NCBI RefSeq assembly: GCF_965363235.1
Contig: NC_134839.1
Span: 92,089,743 to 92,153,742 of the forward strand
Length of the DNA: 64,000 nt
Direction: 5' to 3'
Source: Mytilus galloprovincialis
Taxonomy: Eukaryota; Mollusca; Bivalvia; Mytilida; Mytilidae
The notes under the pieces are model-generated. The model was not told the DNA's origin and searched no databases. It worked only from the letters and a program-made list of their open reading frames with translations. Made by a program: the position numbers and the translations under genes. This document shows positions 45,331 through 58,376 of this stretch, piece by piece. Each line of letters begins with the position of its first letter. Within the stretch, counting starts at the first letter, position 1.

Positions 45331-47185
45331 TCATCACATTTCATGGATACTGTGAATAGAAATTGAACATAAGAGAAAAAATATGAAAAAATCGGTCAGA
45401 ATCTCACCTTCAATTTTTACAAAAAATCATCAGATGACTCCTTATAGGAGTTTGTGTATGACTATTTTATTACCAAAAACAGCATTTTAACCTCTTATCC
45501 AGTGCAATAAAATTTTACTGTAAACTTGTGATATGTCTACCTTTTTTCTTAAGTAATTATTATAAACCAACAGAAACTGTTAACAGTAGTTCAAAGATGA
45601 TCAAAAATGCCAAAAAGTAAATACTTATTAACTTGTTGTAGAAGTTATTGCCTTTTATAACCAGTATTTTTCAAACTGTTTTTATAATAAGAAACTTAAA
45701 TCAACAAATAATATTAGTAATGCAAGATTTAAAAAAATACCTAAACATAGATGTTTTCCTGGAAGCAGTAATTGCCATTAACTGGCTGTTTTTGACCATT
45801 GTTTGCCTTTATTGAACCACTGTTTTAAATTTACATGAAGGATCTGAGTGTAACAGTTATTATTTAGTGAATTATATAGTAGATTTGTCAGCCAACATGG
45901 CCACCATGGCTAAAAATAGAACAAAGAGGCAAGATGCAATGTAAACTGTAGTAATATGAGAATCTTGAAGGAACATACAAAAGATGGAAAAGTGAACATC
46001 TGTTATTCTGTCAAAATTGTCAGATGATTCGTATTTGATTTATTGCCCTAAAATGTTGATTTGTATGAACTTTTTAAAACACTTTTTGGGATATTTTCCT
46101 GAAAACAATAATGGATAGGGACAATTAGAGAGAAATTTAATAAAAAAAAAAGCAACAAAACTGATCGACAAGAAAATTAAGATCTACAAATCATTTTCTT
46201 GGTTACTAATATGATGAATTTTTGATAAACTACTAATTCCAATCATATTATTTGAAATAAGGGGGAACAAAGGAGGTTTTTGCTAATATTATTTTTGATC
46301 CTGATTTTACTGAAGATATCAGTACTGCTACTGCCAAATAGGCAGTTCAGACATCCAGTAGTAAACTTTTTCTATGAGTTATGTTGATTTATCATTGTGA
46401 TTTAATTAATCAGAGTGTAAATGTGTAATTGAATTGATATTGTGAGATACCAAATACTCAACAAACATACTCTTATGTTTTAAATGAATTCTGAGTGCTG
46501 TAATATTTACTTTGATTTTAAAGCTAGTCAGGTTGTTGAAGCTATGCATTTTATTTTTATTATTTTAATGATACAAATTAAATGGAAAATCAGCATTATA
46601 GTTAATGTATTTAATTCAAAAAGAAGGAAATGAATTGTTACAACACCCCTCAGTTATTTTTAGGTTCAGTTAATTTTCCTTGTGTTTTTCTTTTCATTTT
46701 TTTTCTTTTATTTGTTATGTTGTGTTATCATTCCTTATGATGGCTGCCTTTCGTTCATTGGTATTTAATTAGTTATACATAGATTTAAGTCAAATTAAGA
46801 TGGTTTTGTCTGTTTGTTTTTATTGTAGTCGAGTAGCTGTTAATTGTCTGTCATATTTCACCCTATTTGATCAAGGCAAAATGAACAAAGGTCATCAAAA
46901 GCCGTCAAAAATAAACATTTTACTTTGATTCATAATATCAGTTAGAGCATTCCCTCATATATAATAGAAAGTGTACAATCCTTCTGCTTTAAGTTGTTTT
47001 ATTATTAAATCTCTATTGTTTTGTAGTTGATGCTACCTTGTTATATTCTTTAACTATTATGTTTTTAAAATTATTAATGATTTACTTTGCATTTGCTTAC
47101 TTGGTTTGTGCCATGTTGCTGTTTTTAATGTTTGTTGTGCCATGCATTTTCTTTTAATTTTTGTTTTGCCATGACTTCTTACATT
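45331..47185. other. Intergenic DNA, mostly unassigned
   Basis: A candidate AATAAA lies at 45506-45511, and a fragment of repeat C at about 45885-45940. No gene is seen. Confidence 0.4.
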
Positions 47186-48175
47186 TTTATTATACGCCCG
47201 TCAAAATTTTGACAGGACGTTTTTATTGTATACAAATGTCCGGTGTCCGTCCGTCCGTCCGTCCGTCCGTCTGTCCGGCGTAAACATGTCGCACTGTAAC
47301 TTGAGAACGACTTATCTAAATTTCATGAAACTTAATATGGTTGTTCTTTATGATGGTCAAATGATCTGTATACTTTTTGGTGAAAATAAGATTTAAACTT
47401 TTTGAGTTATTGCACTTTGTAACTAAAACAGGGGTGTGTTTTTTTTCACATGTCGCACCGTATCTCAAAAACGATTTTTGATTATTGCCTTAAACTTTAC
47501 ACACTTCTTAGTTATATTAATCTTAATATCTGTATACTTTTTGGTGATGATTCAAAATTTCATTTTTGAGTTATTGAGTATTTTGTAAAAAAGGGGGAGG
47601 GTTTTTTACATGTCGCGCCGTATCTCAAAAACGATTTATGATTCTGGCTTAAAACTTTACACACTTCTTTGTTATATTAATCTAAAGATCTGTATACTTT
47701 TTGGTGATGATTCAAAATTTCATTTTTTGAGTTGTTGAGTATTTTGTAAATAAGGGGGAGGGGGTTTTTACATGTCGTGCCGTATCTCAAAAACGATTTA
47801 TGATTATTGCTTAAAACTTTACACACTTCTTTTTTATATTAATCTTAAGATCTGTATACTTTTTGGTGATGACTCAAAATTTCATTTTTGAGTTATTGAG
47901 TATTTTGTAAAAAAGGGGAGGTTTTTTTTTTACATGTTGCGCCGTATCTCAAAAACAATTTATGATTATTGCTTGAAACTGTACACACTTCTTTGTAATA
48001 TTAATCTAAAGATCTGTATACTTTTTGGCTTGATTCAAAATTTTATTTTAGTGATGTTTGTAAAAAAACAAACAGGGTGGGGGGGGTTTCACATGTCCCG
48101 CCATGTCTCAAAAGCAATAAATGGTAATTGCTTAAAACTTTCTCAGAAACAATTTATGATTATTGCATAAAACTT
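47186..48175 (+). repeat. Dispersed element with about 162-bp tandem core
   Basis: It starts with 'cgcccgtcaaaattttgaca' and a (CCGT)n tract (47246-47272). It then has about five degenerate units, each with 'acatgtcgcgccgtatctca', near 47448, 47609, 47771, 47933 and 48092. G-rich runs precede each unit. Non-coding. Confidence 0.85.
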
Positions 48176-48990
48176 CCACACAAGATGTCGGGCGTATCAT
48201 GCGCTCATGGTGCAGCTGTTTATATACATAGCAATACTTTTGACTTATTGATTGTGGATAATCATTCACTTGGTAGTTTTACAATTTCTAGGAATGATAA
48301 TTATGTAAGAAGTTTCATGAATATGTATTATGTAACAGAATTGACAGGGATTTTTCATTTAATGAATTTTTTAGAAAAAAAGTTTTGTAAGTAATTTTGA
48401 CGAATAATTTGCATTTAGAAAAAATCTGATTTATATATTAAGTATAGGAAGGTTATCAAAATAATCAATGTTTAAAGTTTGAAGCAATAAACCTTTTATG
48501 TTCAAAAACTATATGCCATAGATGCTTATAATCGTAAAGGTGCATGTAAACCCCTAGATGTGCAGGTATTACTTTATTGTGTAATTTCCAATCATCCTTT
48601 GAACAAATTTTATGGGCCTTTATATTCAAGAAAATAATTTTATGAAGAAGCTATAAATATATAATTAAAGTTCTCTGGAATTGCCTATAGTGGCTTACAT
48701 CCACTTCAATTTAACTTTGGTGGATAGCTGTCTCATAGGTAATCGTACCACACCTCCACATTTTTTAATTCTGTTTCACATCGCCACATTGTTATATTCT
48801 GTGTTTAAGACTATTTGTCTTCCTTTTTGCATTTGTTACATAATGAATTAAAATCACCTGGATATGCATTTATTGTTTTGAACATTCGTTAATTATTTTA
48901 TTTTGCATTTAAGAAATTACCAAAGACAGTTAATTCTACTTTTTTTGTTTTATGTATTACTGTGAATAAAATGATTTCATCTCCTTCTGA
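48176..48990. other. Intergenic DNA without recognisable feature
   Basis: No gene or repeat family recognised. Confidence 0.4.
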
Positions 48991-49001
48991 ATAATCATTA
49001 T

Positions 49002-49058
49002 TAGGAGGTAACAGATGTTATTAGGAGGTAACAGATATTATTAGGAGGTAACAGATGG
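49002..49058 (+). repeat. 20-bp tandem repeat, three units
   Basis: 'ttaggaggtaacagatgtta' recurs three times. Confidence 0.9.
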
Positions 49059-50300
49059 AAGCAACTTTTAATGCATTGCATATTCATCATTGATTCATAA
49101 ACTATCCCAATAAATAAAGTATGATTTGGAAGCTAACTTAGCTGGCAAACATTTTTTTGAAGAATTGTAGAGTCAGCTGAAGCACCATTTGAAGTATCTG
49201 CCTTAATTAATGTTATACCTTTTTTTGGTCTATGTTAGCCATTGTCATGATGACGTCTGTCATCCATTATCTGTAAACTTTAACAAATATATTGTCTACT
49301 GAAACAGCTATGTAACAAACACATACATTTTTTAACCTGTCAGATTTCTATATTGATGAAGGTTTTCAAGACATCAGATAATTACATGAATTTCATGCCT
49401 TTGTTCTATATTTAGACATGGAATGTCAGGCCAGAACACCATCCATTCTTTTTAAACTAAATATCCATCACAACAATCATTAGAATATCTAGTTTAAAAC
49501 ATATGTATGTTGTTCCCAACATACATTCCATTTGGCTGCCATGTCTAAACATACAACAAAGGGGTAAAGTTAATACATTAAAGTCTTGAAAATCTGTATG
49601 GATATAAAATCTAACTAGTTAAAAATGTATGAGTAAGTAACATATGGATAAAAGGGGAGATAACTGAATTCTGTGTTACTGAACAATGCCATCATTATAT
49701 TTGTTAAAGTAGATGTATAAATTTTTTATAATTTTTCTTAAGCTTATATATAGCATACACAATTAGGTACTATTTGACAATTATTTTTAAAGAGTTCCCT
49801 TAAGCTTCTACGCCTGCATAATTTCTCTCTATATATAGGAGACCTAAATATAGAAATAGACTGTTTACAATTTTCTTTTAATAAAACCAGAGATAGACTG
49901 AATAAAATGAAACTGTTATAAATGGCATAAAGACGAACGTGTGTTTTAAGCTTTTAAAATGACAATGTTTGTAAGAAATAAGTTCTAATATAACATTGGG
50001 TATTATCAGTCACAATCAATATATTTATCTTGTTTACTACTGGCTATCTACATTATACAGTTCAAAACAATTTTGCATGTCAGTTTTCAAGAACCAGAAC
50101 TAAGGCATTGTTCATTTGGTAAGGGAAAAGTGTAAATCAGTCTTATATTTAGTACTGTTAATGTTTTAATAGGTAATTAACAGTAAATGTTTGCAATAAA
50201 TGTAGTAAATGGGGGAATCATTACATGTAGTTGGTTTTTGTTGTCATTTTTTACATCTAATATTGCATAAGTCTAAGTATGGGACCAATGCAAGGACTGC
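49059..50300. other. Intergenic DNA, mostly unassigned
   Basis: It holds a fragment of repeat C near 49520-49570. No gene is seen. Confidence 0.4.
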
Positions 50301-50301
50301 A

Positions 50302-50460
50302 CTTTGAACATCTTAGATATGGGTTTGAACATCTTAGATATGGGTTTGTAAATATCAGCTGTATTGCATTTTGAACATCTTAGATATGGGTTTGTAAATA
50401 TCAGCTGTATTGCACTTTGAACATCTTAGATATGGGTTTGTAAATATCAGCTGTATTCAT
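50302..50460 (+). repeat. About 54-bp tandem repeat, three units
   Basis: 'tttgaacatcttagatatgg' then gtttgtaaatatcagctgtattg recurs three times, with a shorter leading unit. Confidence 0.9.
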
Positions 50461-51769
50461 TGTATAAACTAGCCTTGGTTGTATAGAGGGTTATAGTCAT
50501 AACTAAGGTCTTCAAATTTGATGTTGGTCCATATTAGTGTTTCATTATTTTGGATAGGTAATTAAAGTTCTATTTTTTCTTTGTATATAATATTTGTTTG
50601 TTGTGCTTCATTTTTGCATTTTTTTGTTTTTATTATCCAATAACATTTGAAATTACAACTTATATTATTTAACTTGCAATCAAAATTTAAATCATGATTT
50701 TGTGAAATGTTATTTTGTTGTTTACATATTTGTAAATTGATTCTGTTTAGTTGGCATTTTACCTTATGAGCCGTAAGAGATGTGCAGTCAGTGTATTGAT
50801 ACATTGTTTGAGTATCATGCAATACTTGAAATCTTTTTATTTTTATGGTGTATCCAGTACTTCCAGTATATATGTAACAAATATGATATCTTTTAGATTA
50901 AGTAAGAATTTTTACCTGTTTGAGATTAGTGATACTGTGGTTTCCATTATTTTTAGAGGTATCAAATTTTGTGGATTGAGGACATGTTCAAATTTTAGTG
51001 TTATTGCCAAAGTCATTATACAAGCATTAATTAAATATACTTTTGTTGAACATATGGTCTAACTACATCCGCGAAAATTTCATTCCTAGTTCCAAAACAT
51101 ACTCTTTAGATATATTAGTGAGGAAGGCAATTCATTCCTTTATAATTAGAAAGTAAACAAGTATAAAATAATTAGTAAACTCATTACGCAAAAATAATTT
51201 AGATATTATTTTTTTAACTTACTTTGTGGTAATACAGTGTTCACGTACAGATCAAATGTTTGTTAGTTCTGATATTTTCTTTCATTAATGTCAAGTATCC
51301 AATGATCAATCATAAGAATTTAATTTTTAGGTAAAATTTATGTCGATTGTTCAGTCATTCGTAGCAACAGCCATACAAATCAGGTCTGAATTTGATACCA
51401 GTAAAATCAGTCAGAAATCAGATTGAAGATATACAAATTTTGCTTTATCTCAAATTTAAAGAATTATTGATGATAATTGCCATAGGTGGAAATCTATTGC
51501 CAAGTCAACATATATAAGCTGCCATTAAAATTGTATTTTAACTTTTATTTCATATTTCTCGTTGCTAGTCATAGTGTATTGTTTTAAATTTAATGTTATA
51601 TAATTTAATACATGATGAATGACCTTTGTCATTGAGCCATAGTAGAGAAGTTGTTATGAGTCTGACCTTAATTTTTGCAACTGTCTTGCCATTGGTAAAT
51701 CATTGAGGATGCTGTAAATTTTTGTTGCCATATTTAGTCATTAAAATGTATACTACAATAGTCTATGCA
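50461..51769. other. Intergenic DNA without recognisable feature
   Basis: Short open frames only; none resembles a known family. Confidence 0.4.
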
Positions 51770-51775
51770 TTTTTT

Positions 51776-53610
51776 TATGCCTGTTTACGGGATATATTAT
51801 GGTATACAGTTGACAGTCCGTCTGTTCGTCTCAACTTCTTTGACTACACTGATCAGAAACCTATGATATGTCAAATATTTACTTACAATCCATATTCAGA
51901 CCTGTATCAATCTTGAATATTGTGTTCATTTTTGCCCCAACTGTTAGGGTTGGACCTCTGCGGGCGTATCCAGCTGCCCTCAGCAAAGCAGTTTTTATTA
52001 TATTTCATAGATTATAATAACTTCTATTTCACCAGGTCCTCTCAACTAATCTTCTGTCCTAAAACCATACAAGTTCGAACTTAAATGGGACTTTACATGT
52101 ATCCTGTGTAGGATTTTACTCTCAGATTAAAACAATAGAGGGGGGGCAAGGGGTTTAACTGTTATGCTGTTATGGGGCAATTTAATTCTTTGTTATCTGT
52201 TATTTTGAAAATATATTTGCTGTTAGCTGTTATTGTCTTATTCTTTGTTAGCTGTTATTGGGCTTTTAGTTTTTTGTTATCTGTTATTGTGATAATGTAT
52301 TTGCTGTTAACTGTTATTGGAAATAGGAATGTTAGCATTTTTTTTGACAGTCAATGATTCTGTAAAAATTGAAGATCATTGGCCATTGGGGTCTACCACT
52401 ACTAATATGTTTGCCCCGTATTCAGAGAAGGATTCCATTAACATATACCCAGAAGTGAGGTCCAGGACAATTCAAGTGTATCTTATGATTATCCTTTGTA
52501 ATAAATTCCATTTTTTTTATGAATGTGTATTTAGAATTATCTTAATTTTTTGTATGAGAATAATGTTCCTTGTTTTCCGTACGAACATATTAAATTAAAA
52601 CAATTCTTAATATGACAAAAAGGAAAACATATGGCCAGGAATATCTGACAAGGATCTCAATTAAGGACTAGGTCCAAACAACCACTTAACCTTTTATATA
52701 ATATGGTACATAGACTCAGCTCTGTGATTCTTTTCAAAGCAGAACCAAATGCATTGTACAATGAAAGTTCCAATCATGTACTTGGGTCCGAAGCTGCACA
52801 TAACTCATTACAAACAAAGATTTATTTCGTTTCAAGCCATTGTTTCCCTACTAAACTATGTATTTTACTTACTAGTACACTTGGTACAATAAAAAATCTC
52901 AGCTGATAAAAAATTGTTCAAATAAGGCCTTTGAAAATAGTGGAATAAATTGCTTTTAGAGTGTCAAAATTCGTTCGAAGTACTTGATAAATTGCCTGCT
53001 TATAATTGGTGCTTTTGATTTTTCTACCCTATATACCACTTTGCCTCAAAGTTTTATTAAGAAAAATTCATACACCTCATTAAATGGTCATTTAGAAAAA
53101 GTCAGAATATTCAAACTCTTTTAGGTCACTTTTTTGATTAGCAACAAAGGGAGCTTCAGTCAATATATATAAACAATACACCAAGTTTCATGAGAACTGC
53201 TGAAAACATTTTTGTGTTAATGTCTGAAAACTGGAAAATCACCCCTTTTTAATTAATAAAACCCGTTAACTCGGAAACGTAAAATCTAAAATTTATAAAA
53301 ATTGAAAATTACCTCATGTTAATAGATATAAACAATTTACCAAAATTCCTTGCTTTGTGAAAGCATTTTTGAGATATTATCAGAAAACTGAAAAAACCAC
53401 CAATTTTATTGAATAAAAACCCAATACCAAGAAACTTAAAATCTAAAATTTATAAAAAAAAAAAGAAAAAAAAGGGAGCTCACGTCAATAGATATAACCA
53501 ATTTCCCAAAGTTTAATGCAAATGGTTAAAGAGTTTTTGAGTTAATGTCCGACATGTTGATAACAGAAGGACAACAGTATACCATAATACGTTCCGTAAA
53601 CGAGCGTATA
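51776..53610. repeat. Inverted pair of a dispersed 'tatacgctcgtttacgg' repeat
   Basis: The left copy (51776-51960, 'tgtttacgggatatattatg') and the right copy (ending 53610, 'accataatacgttccgtaaa') are inverted. Between them lie (ctgttat)-rich repeats at 52150-52325 and degenerate units at about 53240-53480. Whether this is one element with inverted ends or two insertions is not clear. Confidence 0.55.
52150..52325 (+). repeat. 'tttgttatctgttatt' minisatellite (copy 1)
   Basis: Repeated ctgttagctgttattg words follow a G-rich 'gggggggcaaggggtttaac'. A related stretch at 54113-54230 ends with the complementary ccccccttgcccccccccc. Confidence 0.7.
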
Positions 53611-53624
53611 AAAAATATTATAAG

Positions 53625-53763
53625 TTATATGGTTCGCTACTGACCCCATACGGATCCATAGAGGGTTAGTAAAATCCATAGGGGTTGAGGCCGGAGGCCG
53701 AGTCCCCTATGAATTTTATTCACTTTCTATGGATCCGTAGGGGGTCGGTAGTTAACCGTATAA
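53625..53763. repeat. 139-bp hairpin with GGCC-rich loop
   Basis: The arm 'cgctactgaccccatacgga' then tccata is mirrored by tatggatccgtagggggtcggtag. The centre is gaggccggaggccgag. Downstream are a TGACGTCG word (53842), a cattacggcgtcatg palindrome and AACCAATCA (about 53931). Confidence 0.85.
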
Positions 53764-54112
53764 CAAATTTATCGGACGCTGGACTTTTTCTGCGGCGTTT
53801 TGTTGAAAAATAAACAATGAAACACAACAACATTTTAAAGATGACGTCGCCATTACGGCGTCATGAACCCCATATGAAAGTTACTAACCCCATACGGTCT
53901 CATAGGGGGTAACCACGTGACGGTGTTTAACCAATCACAACGTGATAATTCATCTGTGGTCCGATAATATAATATATTGAGTAGTAATTTATACACATTC
54001 TAGATACATAAATTAATACTAAAAACATAGTCATAAAAAATGGAATGCATTACAAAGGATTATATCCGTAATAAGAAATACTGATTTGTCAAAGACAGAA
54101 TTATTTTAATAT

Positions 54113-54230
54113 TTCATTTACTGTTATCTGTTTTTGTCCATTTTAATTCCTTGTTATCTGTTATGAGCCAAATCAATTTGCTGTTTTGCTGTTATTGGGA
54201 CCCCCCTTGCCCCCCCCCCTCACAATAGGT
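54113..54230 (+). repeat. 'tttgttatctgttatt' minisatellite (copy 2)
   Basis: See 52150-52325. It ends in a C-rich run. Confidence 0.6.
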
Positions 54231-54552
54231 CAGGCACAATCACTAACATAGATGCTTATACAAATAGTAAGACCATGTGATTAAAATGAAGACATATGAT
54301 TTTAAAGTTCACTCGGTAGGTGGCTTCTCCTTTATGAAGGTATTTAAGGATAGCCTCTTGAATTCGTCAAATTTATCAAAAGGGTGCAATGGTTATAATT
54401 ATATGTAACAGGGTTATTTAGAAATTGTCTTCTGATAATATGACTAATTAATTCGTATGTGTCAACTTTCATAACCACTAAGAGGGGTAGATCTACTGAA
54501 GCTACATTTCATAGACTCTATTTAAAAGTGTTATTAATTATTACCATTATAT

Positions 54553-54710
54553 AAATAACATATAGCTGAGAGGGTGATAGAGCAGATTGGTACCCCGAGA
54601 AAACATTGTCAACCGCGGCGAAGCCAAGGTTGACAATGCCTTCCGCGGTTGACAATGCCTTTTCGAGGGGTTCCAATCTGCTCTATCACCCTCTCAGCTA
54701 TGTGTTATTT
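54553..54710. repeat. 158-bp hairpin with GC-rich centre
   Basis: 'gctgagagggtgatagagca' and the rest of the left arm are mirrored exactly by tgctctatcaccctctcagc. The centre carries ttgtcaaccgcggcg and two further ttgacaatgcc words. Confidence 0.93.
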
Positions 54711-54797
54711 AATTTATTATACTGAATGTTCTGTTATTACTGTCGATTTTTTTAAAACTCAAAGTAATAAACTGTGACATCTTGTACATAACCATCC

Positions 54798-55015
54798 GTA
54801 TTTAATAAAGCGCACACTTGATCAAACGTCTCCGTGAAGGGTAATAGAGTATTTGCCATAGGATAGTGTTGTATTGAATAAAGCGCACACTTGATCAAGC
54901 GTCTCTGTGAAGGGTGATAGAGTATTTGTCATAGGATAGAGTCGTATTTAATAAAGCGCACACTTGATCAAGCGTCTCCATGAAGGGTAATAGAGTAAAT
55001 TGACACCCTCGTATT
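54798..55015 (+). repeat. About 77-bp tandem repeat, three units
   Basis: 'aataaagcgcacacttgatc' starts each unit (about 54801, 54878 and 54951). Each continues through gaagggtaatagagtatttg. Confidence 0.92.
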
Positions 55016-55129
55016 AGCCAATCAAAATCTGGCATTTTGACATGAAGTATAATAAAACTGCATGTTACATACTTTTGTTTTGACATTTAATATTCAGTTA
55101 AAATTTTGGGTATTGCATCAGATTTAGAA

Positions 55130-55560
55130 GCCTCTTGCAGATATTCAGACTGTTTAAATTCATAGTCCGTTTCTATGTATGTTGGCGTTTGTTTTTGTTG
55201 CAGTTCAGTTTTTCTATTGTTCCGTTGTTTTCCTCTCATATTTGATGTGTTTCCCTCAGTTTTTAGTTCGTAATCTAGATTTGTTTTCACTTAAACGATT
55301 CATGACTATTGAACAGTGGTTTACTAGGCTTTTCTACCTCAGTCATAGATTACCTTAGCTGTATTTGTCAACACTTTAAGAAATTTTGGATTTCAATGCT
55401 CTTCAACTTTGTACTTTATTTGGCTTTTTTAAAACTTTTTTGGATTCGAGCGTCACTGATGTGTCCTTTGTACACGAAACGCGTGTCTGGCGTATATACA
55501 AAATTTAGTCCTGGTAACTATGATGAGTTTATTTACTACTTTGCCTTTATTCCTAAAAAG
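55130..55560 (+). repeat. Dispersed repeat E (copy 1)
   Basis: 55320-55530 is matched by 56795-57010. Shared words include ttctacctcag.(a)atagattacctt, 'aatgctcttcaactttgtac' (with changes) and gatgagtttattt. Part is found reversed at 29920-29985. The minus-strand open frame here is not credible as a gene. Confidence 0.8.
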
Positions 55561-55654
55561 GCACATTTGTGTTTTTTTTTTTTCTGAAAGAAAATGCTTC
55601 CTATTATTTGATGACATTTTCAAAAATGACAAAAAAGTAAGATGAACTCACCTG

Positions 55655-56050
55655 ATTTTGAACAACTGGTAAACGAAAACTCATGAATACTCACATTCAT
55701 GTGAACTACGACGTGTTCGGAATGATGTACTCACCTGAATATGAACAGCTGCCTGGGGACCGAAAGCTCATAACTGACTTACAATCACGTAAATCACTAT
55801 CTATTCTGAATGCGAACAGCTGATGATTGAAAACTCATGACCAACATACAATCATGTAACCTACGATGTGTTCTTCATGATGTACTCACCTGAATGTGAA
55901 CCACTGGTAAATAAAAACTCATGAATAACTTACAATCCGGTAAACTACAATTTGTTCTGAATATGAACAGCTAGTAAACGAAAACTTATGCCAACGTATA
56001 ATCAGACAAACTTCGCTGTTTTCTGAATGTACAGTTTGTGATTTCTGAAT
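55655..56050 (+). repeat. Degenerate tandem repeat, about five units
   Basis: Units of roughly 75-85 bases carry ctgaatatgaacagct, gaaaactcatgaa and acaatcatgtaaactac. Divergence is high. Confidence 0.65.
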
Positions 56051-56077
56051 AGCAGGAATCAGATGTATGAGTTTGGA

Positions 56078-56226
56078 CAGTGGCGGATCCAGAGGGGGTT
56101 CCGGGGGTCCGCACCCCCCCTTTATTTTGGCCGATCAATGCATTTGAATCGGGACATATGTCTGCACCCCCCCCCTTTGCCCTGGGCTAGCACCCCCCCT
56201 TTCGAAAATTCCTGCATCCGCCACTG
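56078..56226. mobile_element. 149-bp MITE with CAGTGGCGGATCC ends
   Basis: It starts CAGTGGCGGATCCAG and ends CTGCATCCGCCACTG. TTGGA stands directly before and after it (56073-56077 and 56227-56231), so the target duplication is probably 5 bp. The interior is C/G-run rich. Confidence 0.85.
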
Positions 56227-56254
56227 TTGGACTTGCATAACTTTAATATATGAT

Positions 56255-56735
56255 TGAGGATGTATAGGAGAGGGGAGAAAGATACCAGAGGGACATTCAA
56301 ACTCATAGTTAAAAAAAAATAAACTGACAAGGCAATGGCTAAAAAAGAAAAAAGAAAACAATAGTACACAAAACACAACATAGAAAAATAAAGACTAAGC
56401 AACACGGACCCCTAAAAAAAAAATGGGTGTGATCTCGGGTACCCCAGAAGGATAAGCAGATCCTGCTCCACATGTGGAAACCGTCGTGTTGCACATATTA
56501 TTACAGACCCGGTAAAAAGTCTAATTAGGTGGTTCACATTCGTGAAAAGTGAGGGGATTGTAGTTACGATATGAGGAACATATCCGATATCATATGTGTA
56601 ACGGATATTCCATAACGGTCAACAAACTCGGGATAGCGTCCGTAAAATTTACGAAGGGATGATTTCAACTTCACCATTTGGATCTCTTGATTTAATAGTT
56701 TCCTGGTGAGCATCAACTCTCTATCAAGAAAATCA
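56255..56735 (+). repeat. Dispersed mussel repeat F
   Basis: It contains 'aaagataccagagggacatt' and 'cagatcctgctccacatgtg', and ends in the about 'gatttcaacttcaccatttg' region. There is only one copy in the window. The call as a mussel-wide repeat is from memory. Confidence 0.6.
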
Positions 56736-56794
56736 GACAACTATACTGGTACTTAAAAATTATCTGTTAACAAAAATTTGAATTTTTGAAATAC

Positions 56795-57010
56795 TAAGGT
56801 TTTTCTACCTCAGGAATAGATTACCTTGGAAGTATTTGGCAAACATTTAGAAATTTTGGTACTCAATGCTCTACAACTTCGTACTTTATTTTGCCGTTTT
56901 AACTTTTTGTATTCGAGCATCACGGATGAGTCTTTTGTAGATGAAACGCTCGTCTTGCGTAAATACTAAATTTCAATCCTGATACAAGTATCTATGATGA
57001 GTTTATTTAT
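56795..57010 (+). repeat. Dispersed repeat E (copy 2)
   Basis: Match to 55320-55530 (see there). Confidence 0.8.
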
Positions 57011-57728
57011 AAATATTATAAGACCACGAAGACATGTCGCTATTTAGTTACACCAACTTATAGGTCCCATAGTTGGTACCTTAACTTTAGTTTGCCTCTA
57101 CCAAATGTTATGAAACTTCTAACCAAGGCTTATCACCACCAAACACATATGAATTTTGGTGACTTAACTTTCACCGTTCTCGAGTTTCCCCATTACTGCT
57201 TGTTATTGAACGACGAGAGCACTCAACCCCCAAACAATCTCTTATGACAACATATCGATCATGTCGATACAATACTAATCATCACCAAACACAGATCTAG
57301 TTTGAATTTTTGTGACGGCACTTTCGCCTTTTTTTTTTGAGTTACACCATTACTGTTTAAAAAATAATTGATGCAAGCTATACTTTATTGTAATTTTAAC
57401 ATGGGTAGGCATTATATTCGTGCTTATTTTGCCCGAGCGATAGTGAGCAATACAAATTATACCTATTGACTTCTTTTTATTTCACCCAGTTGATAATTGG
57501 TTTGATTTAAGATTTAAATTATTTAATTAGCAAAACAGTTAAACATATTTTTACATCTCAGTAATCACACTGGTTCAAACTAGATTTTTGTTAGTATAAA
57601 CTCTTGCATTAAATTTACTCACTAAATTAATTCGATCTTTTTATTGGTTATAAACATTTCCTTTGTTCTTAATTGTTTATTTATACTATTGCAAAGTGTT
57701 TTCTTAACTTTTTGAATTTGATATTACG
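57011..57728. other. Intergenic DNA with a dispersed module
   Basis: 57055-57130 matches 44085-44140 ('taactttagtttgcctctac'). A related word pair (atcaccaaacaca...) occurs at about 57135 and 57283. The remainder is unassigned. Confidence 0.5.
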
Positions 57729-57959
57729 TTGAAATTAACCACCCTCCCTCATAGGACAATTAATGTAATTTCTAAGTCCGATGTGTATAAGTGTAAAGGG
57801 TTAGTCCATGAACCTCCCTCTTTCGTTTGTAAACAGGCAAACGACTTTCAATGTGATTGTTCAGACGGAGGAGGTTTGACCAGCCAACACGAACGGTTGT
57901 CGTATCGAGGTCCAATCTGTCAATTTAGAAATGCAACACATGACAGCTATAATAAATGA
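57729..57959 (+). CDS. Candidate Cys-rich (EGF-like) exon, uncertain
   Basis: An open frame follows a possible acceptor (ccctcatag|gac near 57757) and ends in TGA at 57957. It has VYKCKGL, FVCKQANDFQCDCSDGGG and GPICQFRN. The CxC then a Gly-rich stretch then C resembles the end of an EGF-like domain, but one or two of the six expected cysteines are missing. No partner exon is found. A dispersed repeat begins right after the stop. It could be a last exon, a broken gene or chance. Confidence 0.25.
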   Translation: MKLTTLPHRTINVISKSDVYKCKGLVHEPPSFVCKQANDFQCDCSDGGGLTSQHERLSYRGPICQFRNATHDSYNK

Positions 57960-58265
57960 AAAAAGTAAAATCACAAAAATACTCATCTGGAGGAAAATCA
58001 AATCGGAAAGTCCATAATCACATGGCAAAATCTAATGACAAAACACATCAAAAACGAATGGACAAGAACTGTCATATTCCTGACTTGGTACAGGCATTTT
58101 CAAATGTAGAAAATAGTGGATTAAACCTGATTTTATAGCGTTAAACCTCTCACTTCGTTGACAGTCTCGTCAAATTCCGTTATATTTATAATGATGCGTG
58201 AACTAAACAGACATAATAAATAAAATAGTCAAAATATGGGTACAGCAGTCATCATCGTGTAACAA
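57955..58265 (+). repeat. Dispersed mussel repeat G
   Basis: 'cctgacttggtacaggcatt' followed by ttaaacctgattttatagcg is, from memory, a common mussel repeat. Only one copy is in the window. Confidence 0.55.
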
Positions 58266-58376
58266 TTTTAAAAGGAACAATTTAACAGAACACAAAAACA
58301 TCTATCTACAAACACATTCATTGATTCGCGAGTCAGAACTTTTTTTACGTCACATATTTTTGTCATTTGATACGGT

